Source: Pseudomonadota bacterium (GTDB lineage: Bacteria; Pseudomonadota; Alphaproteobacteria; Reyranellales; Reyranellaceae). Taken from it: a stretch of DNA of 36,191 nt. The notes beneath the pieces were generated by a model. The model ran no database searches and was not told the origin of the DNA. It was given only the letters and a program-made list of their open reading frames with translations. The DNA is taken from contig JAFEFF010000060.1 in NCBI GenBank assembly GCA_018240745.1, forward strand, positions 1 through 36,191. The letters run 5' to 3'. The translations under genes and the position numbers were made by a program. Positions 15,995 to 24,797 of this stretch are shown in pieces (the stretch's first letter is position 1; each line of letters begins with the position of its first letter).

Positions 15995-17832
15995 AGCAGG
16001 ACCCGGCTTCCAGCCCGCGGCGGCCAATTGGCGGCGACGCCGGGTCGCCCGCGCAGCACGGCTTCGGTGCGCACGAACGAATTCACGGTCGCATGCAACG
16101 CCAGGAAGCGGTCGAGTACCGACGCCAGTACGTACAGGCCGCCCGTTGTCCACGCCTCGTCATCGAAAGTGAGGGTAACGTCGAGCCCGCGACAGAAGCC
16201 GCCGTTGCGAGCACCCGGACCGCTCAATGCGGGGATGCGGGCGCTGCCGGGCCGGGACGTCACGTTGAGCAGGGCGCGGATTGCCCTGCGGGATTCCGTG
16301 GACTCGCGGCAATCGTAGAGACGCAGCACCTCGCGCAGGGCGTCGGCCGCGGTTTCGCCGCCGACGACGCTGAGATGGCCGAGGGACAGATGCGAGATCA
16401 ACCGCCAGAAACCGTGTTCGCGCGCAGGAATGCGAAGCGTCGGTGTCGGCGCCGTCAGGCAGGTGATGCCGATCACGGCGGCGGCGCCTTCAACGAGTCT
16501 GAGCGCCGGTCGTCCGCCGCCGAACGGCAGGGAGGCCGGCAGGTCGCGGTTGCAGCAAAGCACGTCGACCGACAGAACGCCGCTGCTCTCGCGCTCGGGG
16601 TCGAAACCAGCGTCGTGCGGCAGCAGATAGACCTCGGTGCCGCGGTAATCGGCGGTGGTCTCGCGGCGCGCGGTGCCATAGAAGCCGCTACTTTCGTCAC
16701 CCGGGTCATCGGCGTGTCCTCGTGTCAGACGATGGAACGGCTGCCATGTCCGGAACTCGCCATTGGGAAGGCTCTCGCGAACGCGCTCGACCGACCATAC
16801 CTCCAGGTTGGCGGGACGGCGCAGGTCCGGTTCTATGCGATACTCGATGCTGGTGTGATCGAGCGAGATCGGCTCGCAGCGCTGCGGGAAGAGGTTGACG
16901 ATGGGCGTGCAGCCGAGAGAGAGGCTGTTCGCCTGCACGACGCGCTCCAGATCCGGCACCGCTCGATCGAGATAGACGAAGATGTCCATCCGGTTGCCTG
17001 CGGAGACGAGGGCCTTGGCGTCGAGCCGGCATATATCCACGAACAGGAACTTCTCGCGCGCGGCAAAATACTCGCTGAGCAGTCGAAAGCCGGAGAACGA
17101 CCGGGCCGGCCACGGAAAGAGCGCCTCTTCGGGTGCGAAGCCGACAGCCTGTAGCGTATCGGGCGGCAGGATCACCGGACGGGCGTCCGAAAGATTGTCG
17201 GCCAGGGCGACCGAGACGGTATGGGCCATCAACAGCTCGAGCAGCCGCGATCCGTGTTCGCCGCCCAGGAAGAAGCGCAGCCGGTCGAGACCGAGCTGGG
17301 TGAATGTCATGGCGGGATTGCTGCAACGCAGGCTGATGCGCAGGGAGGCGACCGCCGCGGCAGCCGTCGGATTCGGCGGCGCAGCCAAGGGCATGCCAGA
17401 GAGGCGGACGGCCTCGATTTCCAGCGGCCACAGAGTTAGGGGATAGGCCGTGCGGAACTGGCAGATCTCGCCGCCGACCGGCTCGGCTTCGACCGCGAGG
17501 CCGGCTGGCAGATGGGCGGGAGCCTGCAACTCCGGATTAGGGGCAAAGCGCGTGATCGCCACCGAAGGCGTGGGCGCGAGGTAGTGCGGATAGAGCACCG
17601 AGAGCAGGGCATCGGTGAGCTCGGGAAACTCGTCGTCGAGCCGGTGCTGCACGCGCGCGCCCAGGAAAGCCACGCCCTCGAGCAGGCGACTGACATGCGG
17701 GTCGTCGACGGCGTCCTTGGTGAGGCGCAGGCGGCCGGCGATCTTCGGATGACGCTCGGCGAACTCACCGGCAAGGATGCGCAGGGCCTCGAGTTCCCGG
17801 TTGAAGTGGGCAAGCAGGGAGTCTGAAGCCAC
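15991..17832 (-). CDS. tssF: TssF, T6SS baseplate protein
   Basis: A 613-residue TssF (ImpG/VasA family), the largest wedge protein of the baseplate and partner of TssG. The N-terminus has the typical FNRELEALRILAGEFAERHP block and the DPHVSRLLEGVAFL block; the C-terminus has the GLYVLASVLDRFLALHATVNSF segment of the family. The start codon is GTG at 17832, directly after the tssE TAG stop. AGGAGG five bases upstream lies inside the tssE end, which supports coupled translation. The length is normal. Confidence 0.95.
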   Translation of the reverse strand: MASDSLLAHFNRELEALRILAGEFAERHPKIAGRLRLTKDAVDDPHVSRLLEGVAFLGARVQHRLDDEFPELTDALLSVLYPHYLAPTPSVAITRFAPNPELQAPAHLPAGLAVEAEPVGGEICQFRTAYPLTLWPLEIEAVRLSGMPLAAPPNPTAAAAVASLRISLRCSNPAMTFTQLGLDRLRFFLGGEHGSRLLELLMAHTVSVALADNLSDARPVILPPDTLQAVGFAPEEALFPWPARSFSGFRLLSEYFAAREKFLFVDICRLDAKALVSAGNRMDIFVYLDRAVPDLERVVQANSLSLGCTPIVNLFPQRCEPISLDHTSIEYRIEPDLRRPANLEVWSVERVRESLPNGEFRTWQPFHRLTRGHADDPGDESSGFYGTARRETTADYRGTEVYLLPHDAGFDPERESSGVLSVDVLCCNRDLPASLPFGGGRPALRLVEGAAAVIGITCLTAPTPTLRIPAREHGFWRLISHLSLGHLSVVGGETAADALREVLRLYDCRESTESRRAIRALLNVTSRPGSARIPALSGPGARNGGFCRGLDVTLTFDDEAWTTGGLYVLASVLDRFLALHATVNSFVRTEAVLRGRPGVAANWPPRAGSRVLL

Positions 17833-18360
17833 CTACGCCTCCTGCTCGAGAACCGTCACGTTCTTGGTGAGAAGGTCGACGACGGTGTTGAAGGCAATCG
17901 GCTCGGGCGCCGGTTCGGCATGCAGCAGGGCGTCGATGCGCAATCGAAGAGTTCCGCTCACCTTGTCGTTTGTCTCGGCCAGAGTGACCTTGAGGCCAGC
18001 GATGCGCGGCTCGAAGCGGCGGATACAGGTCTCGATGAGCGTTCGGAGCTCTTCGCGGCGCCGCGGCTCGTTGAACGCGCCGGAGGCGAAATCGGGCAGC
18101 CCGAACCCCGCCAGCGAGCGATCGAGCTGGGCGAGATGCGGGTCCCACGAGCGCCACCTGCGCCGGGTATTGAGAAGTTCCTCGAGGTCGTTGCAGATGC
18201 TGAGACGGACTACGTCCATAGCTGCCGACGCAGACAAGGGACTGTCCACCTGCTGTGAGGGATCGGCATCGACGAGCCGGTCGAGAAGCGGAAGTTGGGC
18301 CCGCCTGGCTCGCGTGACGCCGAGACTATCGGGCGTGCTGCGGCTCCGGCTGTCGCTCAC
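17833..18360 (-). CDS. tssE: TssE, gp25-like T6SS baseplate protein
   Basis: 175 residues with a gp25-like core (about 50-165), including the GLPDF and ELRTLIETCIRRFEPRI segments. TssE is the T4 gp25 homologue that starts sheath polymerisation on the baseplate. The start is GTG at 18360, overlapping the tagJ TGA as GTGA, the same arrangement seen at tssF/tssG. The longer frame beginning at 18399 would overlap tagJ by about 40 bases and is not preferred. An N-terminal arm of about 40 residues precedes the core. Confidence 0.92.
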   Translation of the reverse strand: MSDSRSRSTPDSLGVTRARRAQLPLLDRLVDADPSQQVDSPLSASAAMDVVRLSICNDLEELLNTRRRWRSWDPHLAQLDRSLAGFGLPDFASGAFNEPRRREELRTLIETCIRRFEPRIAGLKVTLAETNDKVSGTLRLRIDALLHAEPAPEPIAFNTVVDLLTKNVTVLEQEA

Positions 18361-19196
18361 GACGCCACCTGGAAGCTGACCGTGTCCATTTCGAGCCACG
18401 TCAGCGCCTCTTCACCGGCCAGGATCGTCACGGCGCCGAGGCCGACGGTCGGCCCGCCGACGCCCGCCTCTTGCCAGTCGGTGGCCCGGCCAAGGCGCAG
18501 CGCATCGGTCATGACCGTCGCTGAACTGGTCGGCGGGTAGATCGCCGGCAGATACACCTCGCCATCGGGACCATCGGCAACCTGCATGCTCGCGCGCCGC
18601 CAGAACAGATCGCGCGGCCGCTTCGGCGCGTGAAATTGCAGCGCCAGCACACGCTCCGGCGGGATCCAGAAATACTTGCCGGTCGTGGTGATGACCTCGA
18701 AGCAGGAGGCCAGCAGGTCATCGGCGTCGCGCATGTCGTCAAATCGAGTGCCGCGTACAGTGCCCGCCGGATGGACGCGTGCTTCCTCGGCCTGGCCAGC
18801 CAGCCTGGCTGCCTCGGCCGAGTCGCCATTGCGCAATGCCACGATCGCAGCCAACGACAGGCGCTGAGCGGCAGTGGGTTCGCCGAGGAATTCCGGCACC
18901 CGGCCGTCGCTGAATAGCTGACGCCTGGCCAGTTCGCCGCGGAGCAGTTGCCGGAACTCTGCGACGACCATTGCGGCCGTCGGGTCCAGTTCGGCGCTGG
19001 CGTCGAGGATGACATCGGCGCGCTCGATGTTGCCGGAGAAGGCCAGCAGCTCGGCCATGAGAACCCGGCCGCCGATGTCGGTCGGCGCCTTGCGAACCGC
19101 GGCCATGGCGGCGGCCAGCGCATCGGCAAGCTTGCCCTCGCGGAACAAACGACCGGCGTCGCCCGGGTCGGCGGCTCCTGTGGAAGAAAGCGACAT
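18357..19196 (-). CDS. tagJ: TagJ (ImpE family), T6SS accessory protein
   Basis: 279 residues. The N-terminal half is made of TPR-like helical pairs (LFREGKLADALAAAMAAVRKAP and two further pairs). The C-terminal half has the ImpE signature with WIPPERVLALQFHAPKRPRD and a VYLPAIYPP segment. TagJ binds the sheath protein TssB in Pseudomonas and is limited to certain T6SS lineages, where it may assist or replace the usual sheath/ClpV interaction. ATG 19196 has a strong AAGGAGG four bases upstream. It lies between tssC2 and tssE, its usual place next to tssE. Confidence 0.93.
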   Translation of the reverse strand: MSLSSTGAADPGDAGRLFREGKLADALAAAMAAVRKAPTDIGGRVLMAELLAFSGNIERADVILDASAELDPTAAMVVAEFRQLLRGELARRQLFSDGRVPEFLGEPTAAQRLSLAAIVALRNGDSAEAARLAGQAEEARVHPAGTVRGTRFDDMRDADDLLASCFEVITTTGKYFWIPPERVLALQFHAPKRPRDLFWRRASMQVADGPDGEVYLPAIYPPTSSATVMTDALRLGRATDWQEAGVGGPTVGLGAVTILAGEEALTWLEMDTVSFQVAS

Positions 19197-19220
19197 CGAT
19201 CCTCCTTGCCGGCTGCAGCG

Positions 19221-20774
19221 TCAGACGCCGGGTGCCGCGAGTTCGGTGACAAGGTGAAAGGCGGTAGCGATATCGTCGAGCTGGTAATGTGGCCGCAGGT
19301 GAATTGTGCAGCCAAACACTCCCGGCTTTCCTGCGCGTTCGCGCACCTGCACATTTCCCTCGAGCAGCGGGAAACGGGCCCGCGACTCGCCGGTGCTATC
19401 GATGTTGGTATTGACGTAGCCCTGAAGCCATCTATTGAGCTGTCGCTCGATTTCGTCGGCGGTGCGGAAGGCGCCCACCATGTCTCTCCCCATGACCTTG
19501 AGGAGGTGAGCGAAGCGCGCTGCGCACAGCATCGAGTTGATCTGGGCGGAAAGGCGGGCATTGGCTTCCGCAGTGGCGGCGGTGACGCCGGAATAGCTGG
19601 CCGGAGCTTGCATGCTGCGCGAAGCGCCGAACACCAGCTCGGGGCCGAACGGCAGAACGCCAATCGGCAGCAATCCGACGTCGACCAGTGCATGCTCCTG
19701 GCGGAAGCTGAACTGGTATTCGATGGACTTGCGCGGCCAGGCATGGGGTGGGCCGCTGATAAAGGGCTCGGCTGGGAGATTGGTGACGAGCCCGCCGCCG
19801 ACGCGGTCGATCTCCGCGCCGCGGACATCGGCCGGCCAGTTGCTATCGACGAAGGCGCGTACGGCGCAGGCGGCGAAGGCGTATCCGGCGCTCATCCACA
19901 CGCGCGTGCCGGCAGTCGGGGCATATTCGCTGTAGCGGAAGCCGTCGAGACGGCCTGGCTCGTCCGTCCAGGGGCGGCGAGCCAGCAGACGCGGCAGAGT
20001 GAGCGCCACGAAGCGCATGTCGGCGCGGCCCGAAAGGCTTCGCCAGCGAAGGTGATCTGGACCACGCAGAGGGGCGGTGACGTCGCGCACGCCTTCAAGG
20101 TCGGAGAACGCGTCGACCTCCAGCACACTTGGGTGCAGCGAAAGCACGGTCGGCATGAATGCGGCGGCGGCGACGGCTGAAAGCTGCGCCAGGCCGCTGA
20201 CGTCGTCAGTAGTGGCTCCCGCCACAGCGCGATGGCGTACCGCGTGGTCGATCACCATCAGGCCGAACGGCTCGCCGCCCGGCATGCCGAATTCTTCCTC
20301 GTAGACCTTGCGGAACGTCAGGCTCTGGTCGAATTCGAGCGCCCGTTCGAGATCGCGGCACAGTTCGCTCCAGGAGATGGGCAGCAAACGGATCTTGACG
20401 CGGCGGCCGGGCTCGATACCGGAGATCAGCCAGGCAAGACCGCGCCAGCGGCCCTCGAGCGCGAGAAAGCGCGGCTGGTGAAGGATGGTATCGAGCTGAT
20501 CGCCGAGGATGGCGTCGATTTCGGCAATGTCACGGTCGAGAGCCGCGCGCAGCCGGCCGCCGCCGGCGCTCAGCAGGCCGGCAAGCCTCTCGCCGAACCA
20601 GGTCTCCAGCGCTCCACCTGGGTCCTGGTTGCCATGGAGGAAAGCGGCCAGGTCGCCGGCTATGTCGGCGTGCTGTTGGGCAAAGAAGCGGCCCGCCAGC
20701 ACCGATTCGCGCAGGGGCCGCCGTTGCCGGGGCGCCGCCTCCGTGGGGCCTGCAATCGTTGCTTCCTCACCCAT
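19221..20774 (-). CDS. tssC: Second TssC-type sheath protein (TssC40/ImpD-like)
   Basis: 517 residues, a diverged paralogue of the TssC encoded just upstream in transcription. It shares the LEGRWRGLAWLI block, the ALEFDQSLTFRKVYEEEFGMPGG block and the late Asn-Thr-Asn/Asn-rich segment, but its N-terminus (about 1-60) and large-loop regions differ. Agrobacterium also encodes two TssC proteins side by side (TssC41 and TssC40), both needed for secretion. This one corresponds by position and divergence to TssC40. It may form part of the sheath end or sheath-baseplate joint, but its exact role is unproven. It starts at ATG 20774 after GGGAG, with 58 bp between it and the first tssC. Confidence 0.9.
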   Translation of the reverse strand: MGEEATIAGPTEAAPRQRRPLRESVLAGRFFAQQHADIAGDLAAFLHGNQDPGGALETWFGERLAGLLSAGGGRLRAALDRDIAEIDAILGDQLDTILHQPRFLALEGRWRGLAWLISGIEPGRRVKIRLLPISWSELCRDLERALEFDQSLTFRKVYEEEFGMPGGEPFGLMVIDHAVRHRAVAGATTDDVSGLAQLSAVAAAAFMPTVLSLHPSVLEVDAFSDLEGVRDVTAPLRGPDHLRWRSLSGRADMRFVALTLPRLLARRPWTDEPGRLDGFRYSEYAPTAGTRVWMSAGYAFAACAVRAFVDSNWPADVRGAEIDRVGGGLVTNLPAEPFISGPPHAWPRKSIEYQFSFRQEHALVDVGLLPIGVLPFGPELVFGASRSMQAPASYSGVTAATAEANARLSAQINSMLCAARFAHLLKVMGRDMVGAFRTADEIERQLNRWLQGYVNTNIDSTGESRARFPLLEGNVQVRERAGKPGVFGCTIHLRPHYQLDDIATAFHLVTELAAPGV

Positions 20775-20832
20775 GGTGTGTCGCTCCCGCCAATGATGGC
20801 GGCGGGTGCCAGGTCATAGAGGTTGGGCGCGG

Positions 20833-22326
20833 TCAGGCCTTCTGGGGGATGCTCGCGACCATTCGCAAGCTCGCGGTCAGCTCCTCCATCTGCAGCCACG
20901 GCCGCAGATAGGCAATGGCGTTGTAGGAACCCGGCTTTCCCGGAATTTCCTTTACCTCGACCCGCGCCTCGCGCAACGGGAAGCGTGCCTTCATGTCCTG
21001 CCCGGCATCGACATTGGGATTGACGTAGTTCTGGATCCAGCGATTGAGCCAACTCTCGACGTTGCTGGCCTCCATGAAGCTGCCGATCTTGTCGCGCCCC
21101 ATGACCTTCAGGTAGTGGGCGAAGCGGCTGGTTGCCATGATGTAGGGAAGCCGGGCCGAGATGGCGGCATTGGCTGTCGCGTCGGGACGATCGTACTTCT
21201 TCGGCCGTTGCGCAGTCTGCCCGCCGAAGAACACGGCGTAGTCCGTATTCTTGTAATGGCAAAGCGGCAGAAATCCCTGATTCGACAGTTCGAGCTCCCG
21301 CCGGTCGGTGATGCCGATCTCGGTCGGGCACTTGGCATCCAAATCGCCGTCATCGGACGTAAACACGTGGGTCGGCAGGTTCTCCACCTTGCCGCCGCCC
21401 TCGGCGCCGCGGATGGCCGTGCAAAAGCCGGTGCGCGCAAATGCATCGGTCAGTCGCGCGCCCATCACGTAGGCGGCATTGGACCAGCAATAGGATCCGT
21501 GATCCATCGCGAGACCCTTGCCGCGCTCGTCGACCGGCGCTTCCTCATAGTCGAACTCATCGAGCGGCTTGGTCGCCTTGCCGTAGGGCAGACGGGTGAT
21601 CACGCGGGGCATGACGAGGTTCACGAAGCGCGAATCCTCGCTGTCGCGGAATGTCCGCCACTTCGCGAACTCGACGGTATCGAAGATCTTGGCGAGATCG
21701 CGTGGCTTCGACAGCTCGGTCCACGAGTCGAATCCGAACATGCCGGCGCCGGCCGCACTGATGAAGGGTGCGAACGCGCCAGCCGCGATATTGGACATCA
21801 GTCGCAATGTCTCGATGTCGTCCGGATGGTTTGTCCACTCGTAGTCGCCGATCAGCGCGGCGTACGGCTCGCCACCAGGGGTGCCGAACTCGTTTTCGTA
21901 AATCTTCTTGAAAAGCTGACTCTGGTCGAACTCGATCGCCCGGCTCAGGTCGCGACCCAGTTCCCGCTTGCTCATGTTGAGCACGCGCAGCTTGAGTGAG
22001 GTACCGGTCTCAGAATTCTGCACCAGATAATGCAATCCGCGCCAGCTTCCTTCCAGCTTGAGAAACTTCGGATCATGAATGATCGCATTGAGCTGCGCGG
22101 ACAACTTGGCGTCGATCGCCTTGACGGCCTTGTCGAATGTCCGCGTGAGATTGCGATCGAAAGTGACGGTTCCGGCCAGCGCCTGCTCGACGAGCGTCTT
22201 GACGAGATCCTGGGCACGATCGGGTTCGGTCTGCTTGGTATTGGTAATGATCTGGTCGAGCAGGCCCGACGCCGCTTCGGTCGTTGTGGCGGCAGCGGAC
22301 TGCGGGGCGCTCTTTGCGTCGGCCAT
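20833..22326 (-). CDS. tssC: TssC, large sheath protein (TssC41/ImpC-like)
   Basis: A 497-residue canonical TssC (VipB), which pairs with TssB to build the contractile T6SS sheath. Family blocks are present: [50 protein letters not shown], and the C-terminal [18 protein letters not shown]. The start ATG 22326 has GGAGG eight bases upstream, within the end of tssB, and only three bases separate it from the tssB stop. This tight pairing with tssB and its closer fit to the family suggest it is the main sheath subunit, with the next gene as the specialised copy. Confidence 0.96.
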   Translation of the reverse strand: MADAKSAPQSAAATTTEAASGLLDQIITNTKQTEPDRAQDLVKTLVEQALAGTVTFDRNLTRTFDKAVKAIDAKLSAQLNAIIHDPKFLKLEGSWRGLHYLVQNSETGTSLKLRVLNMSKRELGRDLSRAIEFDQSQLFKKIYENEFGTPGGEPYAALIGDYEWTNHPDDIETLRLMSNIAAGAFAPFISAAGAGMFGFDSWTELSKPRDLAKIFDTVEFAKWRTFRDSEDSRFVNLVMPRVITRLPYGKATKPLDEFDYEEAPVDERGKGLAMDHGSYCWSNAAYVMGARLTDAFARTGFCTAIRGAEGGGKVENLPTHVFTSDDGDLDAKCPTEIGITDRRELELSNQGFLPLCHYKNTDYAVFFGGQTAQRPKKYDRPDATANAAISARLPYIMATSRFAHYLKVMGRDKIGSFMEASNVESWLNRWIQNYVNPNVDAGQDMKARFPLREARVEVKEIPGKPGSYNAIAYLRPWLQMEELTASLRMVASIPQKA

Positions 22327-22329
22327 TTT

Positions 22330-22839
22330 CTATTCCTCCGACTTCTTGATGCCAAGCTCGCCCGACAGCGACTTGAGATCCGTCTCCGAACGCAGGACCT
22401 GCTCGAGCAGATTCTCGAGCTCCTGGGAGCGGTCGGCTTTACTCATGAGGTCGCGCAGCTTCTCGCGAGTTTCCAGGAGTGCCGCGAGCGCGGGAACTTG
22501 CTTGGCGACCCGCACCGGATCGAAGTCGTCCATCGAGTTGAACTTAAGATCGACGCTCATCTGCGTGCCGTCGTCGGCGAGCTTGTTGTCGACCTTGAGC
22601 TTGAGGCCGGGCGCCATGCTCGCCATCACGTCATTGAAGTTGTCACGATCGATTTGCGTGAACTTGCGGTCCGCCAGAGGCTTCAGCGGCGCAGTCGGAT
22701 CGCCCGAGAAATCGCCCATGATGCCGACGACGAACGGCAACTCTCGTTGGATCTGAGCGCCGTCGGTTTCGACGTCGTATGTGATGTGCACTCGAGGCTT
22801 ACGCACACGATTCAGCTTGTCGTGAATACTCGTGCTCAT
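22330..22839 (-). CDS. tssB: TssB, small sheath protein
   Basis: 169 residues, TssB (VipA/ImpB family). The N-terminus has the usual [22 protein letters not shown] block, then a GDFSG motif and the [15 protein letters not shown] segment. The C-terminal helix ([22 protein letters not shown]) is the part that inserts into TssC and is contacted by ClpV in other systems. ATG 22839 has a strong AGGAGG nine bases upstream. It is the first gene of the 11-gene minus-strand arm. Confidence 0.96.
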   Translation of the reverse strand: MSTSIHDKLNRVRKPRVHITYDVETDGAQIQRELPFVVGIMGDFSGDPTAPLKPLADRKFTQIDRDNFNDVMASMAPGLKLKVDNKLADDGTQMSVDLKFNSMDDFDPVRVAKQVPALAALLETREKLRDLMSKADRSQELENLLEQVLRSETDLKSLSGELGIKKSEE

Positions 22840-23066
22840 CGGAGAGGCCCTCCTGCTTGAAGATTACTCTGGACCGGTTGGGCCGTCCATGGGGCGGCCA
22901 CCGGGGCCGCGGCCTGCAGGCCGCTGAAACCGCCGATTTCGCCGGCGGCAGCATAGCCCGGCGTGACCGCTGCGAGCGTGGCGAAAAGCACGTTCTTCCG
23001 TGTTTGCACTTCAACATGCCGACGCGACTTGTATCATAGCCGACCAGTCCTGCGGGTGACCCGACG
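22840..23066. promoter_or_regulatory. Divergent tssB/tssA control region with a 16-bp perfect palindrome
   Basis: This 227-bp gap separates the divergent tssB (minus) and tssA (plus) starts and must drive the longest operon in the window. It is very GC-rich and holds a perfect 16-base palindrome, GCGGCCTGCAGGCCGC, at 22909-22924, overlapped on its left by GGCCGCGGCC at 22905-22914. Less GC-rich sequence (about 22985-23040) near tssA is the likelier promoter core, but no confident -35/-10 or sigma-54 type element could be read. The small open frames here look like shadows. Confidence 0.45.
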
Positions 23067-24164
23067 ATGATTCCGGAACTTGAGACGGCCGACTTCGAAG
23101 CAATATTGGCACCCCTGGCTGGCGATCACCCGGCCGGCGTCGATCTTCGCCAAGACTTCTCGCCGACCTCCATCTACTTCCGCCTTCGCGACGCACGAGC
23201 CCAGGCGCGCGATGCCGAGCGGCAAGCCGACTCGCAAGGCGGTGAAGAAGGCCAATCCACGCTGTGGCGGCCGGTTGTAACGATGGCGACCGATGTACTG
23301 AAGTCCAGCTCCAAGGATCTGGAGGTTGCAACCTGGTTGACGGAAGCCCTGGTGCGGATCGCCGGCCTGCGCGGCCTGGCCGCCGGAGCCTCGATCATCG
23401 CCGGCCTGGTCGAACGCCATTGGGACGGCCTGTTCCCCATGCCGGAGGAGGGCGCAATGGAGTCGCGCCTGGCCGCCGTCGCCGGCCTCTCCGGCCAGGG
23501 AGCCGACGGAACCTTGATGCAGCCGCTCCGAAAGATTGCGCTGTTTCGGCGACCGGACGGATCGCCCTTCAGCCTCTGGCAGTACCAGGCGGCCGTCGAA
23601 CTTTCCGGCATCAGTGATCCGGCGCGGCGCGCACAGCGGATCGACTCAGGCGTCCTGCCCTTCGAGGAGGTCGAGAAGGAAGCGCGGATGGCGGGTGCCG
23701 ATCATTGGTCGGAGCAGCGTGACATCATCTCGAAGGCGCTTGCGTCGTGGAAGGGGATGGAGAGAGCGCTCGATGAAAAGGCAGGGGAGGAAAGCCCTGC
23801 CGGCAACCGTGTGCGCGAGCTGCTGGAATTCGTATCGGAAACTTGCCTCCGATTTGCGCCGCCCGATCTGGCGGAAGGTGATGGTGCATCAATGACAACG
23901 AACGAAACTGCCGGCGACGCCGCGCCGGTCGTGGCGATGCCAGGTGCCATTTCGGGGCGCGAGCAGGCGCTGCGTCAGCTCACGGAAATTGCGGCCTGGT
24001 TCAAGCGCAATGAACCCAGCTCGCCGATCGGGTTCACCCTCGACGAAGCGGTGCGGCGCGCGCGGTTGGGTTGGCCTGAGCTCGTCGCGGAACTGGTTTC
24101 TGACGAGGCAGCGCGCCATTCCCTGCTGACGAGCGCCGGCATCAAACCGCCGGCCGCCCAGTAG
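23067..24164 (+). CDS. tssA: TssA, T6SS baseplate/sheath assembly protein
   Basis: 365 residues. The N-terminal ImpA_N domain (about 5-135) includes GDHPAGVDLR, the DWL-like ATWLTEALVRIAGLRGL block and HWDGLFP. The C-terminus is short, with REQALRQLTEIAAWFKRNEPSSPIGF followed by a RLGWPELVAEL motif. TssA proteins with this short C-terminal domain act at the baseplate in priming tube and sheath assembly. It starts at ATG 23067 with a weak ribosome-binding site. It is transcribed alone, diverging from tssB and converging on hcp. Confidence 0.93.
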   Translation: MIPELETADFEAILAPLAGDHPAGVDLRQDFSPTSIYFRLRDARAQARDAERQADSQGGEEGQSTLWRPVVTMATDVLKSSSKDLEVATWLTEALVRIAGLRGLAAGASIIAGLVERHWDGLFPMPEEGAMESRLAAVAGLSGQGADGTLMQPLRKIALFRRPDGSPFSLWQYQAAVELSGISDPARRAQRIDSGVLPFEEVEKEARMAGADHWSEQRDIISKALASWKGMERALDEKAGEESPAGNRVRELLEFVSETCLRFAPPDLAEGDGASMTTNETAGDAAPVVAMPGAISGREQALRQLTEIAAWFKRNEPSSPIGFTLDEAVRRARLGWPELVAELVSDEAARHSLLTSAGIKPPAAQ

Positions 24165-24238
24165 TAGGCGAGGACATCGCGCCAGCCGCTGCCGCCCGGT
24201 TCCAAAGGAAGCGTCGGCCGAGGGCACAGTCCATCTGG

Positions 24239-24254
24239 AGCCGGGGCTCCGGCT
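24239..24254. terminator. Weak hairpin between convergent tssA and hcp
   Basis: AGCCGG at 24239-24244 and CCGGCT at 24249-24254 make a 6-bp stem with a 4-base loop in the 97-bp gap between the two convergent genes. It is placed right for a bidirectional terminator, but neither strand shows a T-run after the stem, so termination is doubtful. Confidence 0.25.
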
Positions 24255-24261
24255 GCCAATC

Positions 24262-24747
24262 TCAGCCCGCCTTCATCTCGGTCAGATCGTATTGGACACG
24301 GTCACCCGTCTTGACATTGCCCTTGTTGTCGAGCGGCGTGGGGACATACAGGATCTTGGTGAAGTTCAGGGAGAGACTTTCTTGCGGATGCTCCTGGTCG
24401 CCTCCATGTCCACTCAGCGTATAGCTGCTCACGGCGCAATCTGAGAGTTCGAGAGTCAGGTATGTTTCGATCTTGTTCTTGCTGGTCGTGGCGAACTTGA
24501 TCTGGACCGGGTTGCCATGCCTCGCGCCCACCGACTCCTTGAAGAGCTGGGCCGACGATGCGTCCTGGACTTTGGTAATGACAATCTCGCTGACACTGGG
24601 CGCGGAGCTCTCGCGCTGTGCGCCCCCCGCGCCGCTCGTCAATTGGCGCGACACTCCGAACTGAGCCGAGCTCAGCTCGATCCAGCCCTTATATCCATCC
24701 GTCGTCACATTGCCAGCGATGTCGCCGTATTTCATGTAGATTGGCAC
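24262..24747 (-). CDS. hcp: Hcp (TssD), T6SS tube protein
   Basis: 161 residues, the standard Hcp size, with the IYMKYGDIAGNVTTDGYKGWIELSS start, the IVITKVQDASSAQLFKESV segment and a final beta strand typical of the family. Hexameric rings of Hcp stack into the inner tube and carry small effectors. The start is GTG at 24747, six bases after GGAGG. It follows clpV by 50 bp and is probably co-transcribed with it. No C-terminal effector extension is present. Confidence 0.97.
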   Translation of the reverse strand: MPIYMKYGDIAGNVTTDGYKGWIELSSAQFGVSRQLTSGAGGAQRESSAPSVSEIVITKVQDASSAQLFKESVGARHGNPVQIKFATTSKNKIETYLTLELSDCAVSSYTLSGHGGDQEHPQESLSLNFTKILYVPTPLDNKGNVKTGDRVQYDLTEMKAG

Positions 24748-24797
24748 TGTCGACCTCCGTTGGGGAAAGCCACTGGGGATTATCTACGCCTTTGCGG

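Noticed and set aside
18509..19828. 439-codon minus-strand frame overlapping tagJ and tssC2
   Set aside because: Ser/Pro/Arg-rich and out of frame with both real genes.
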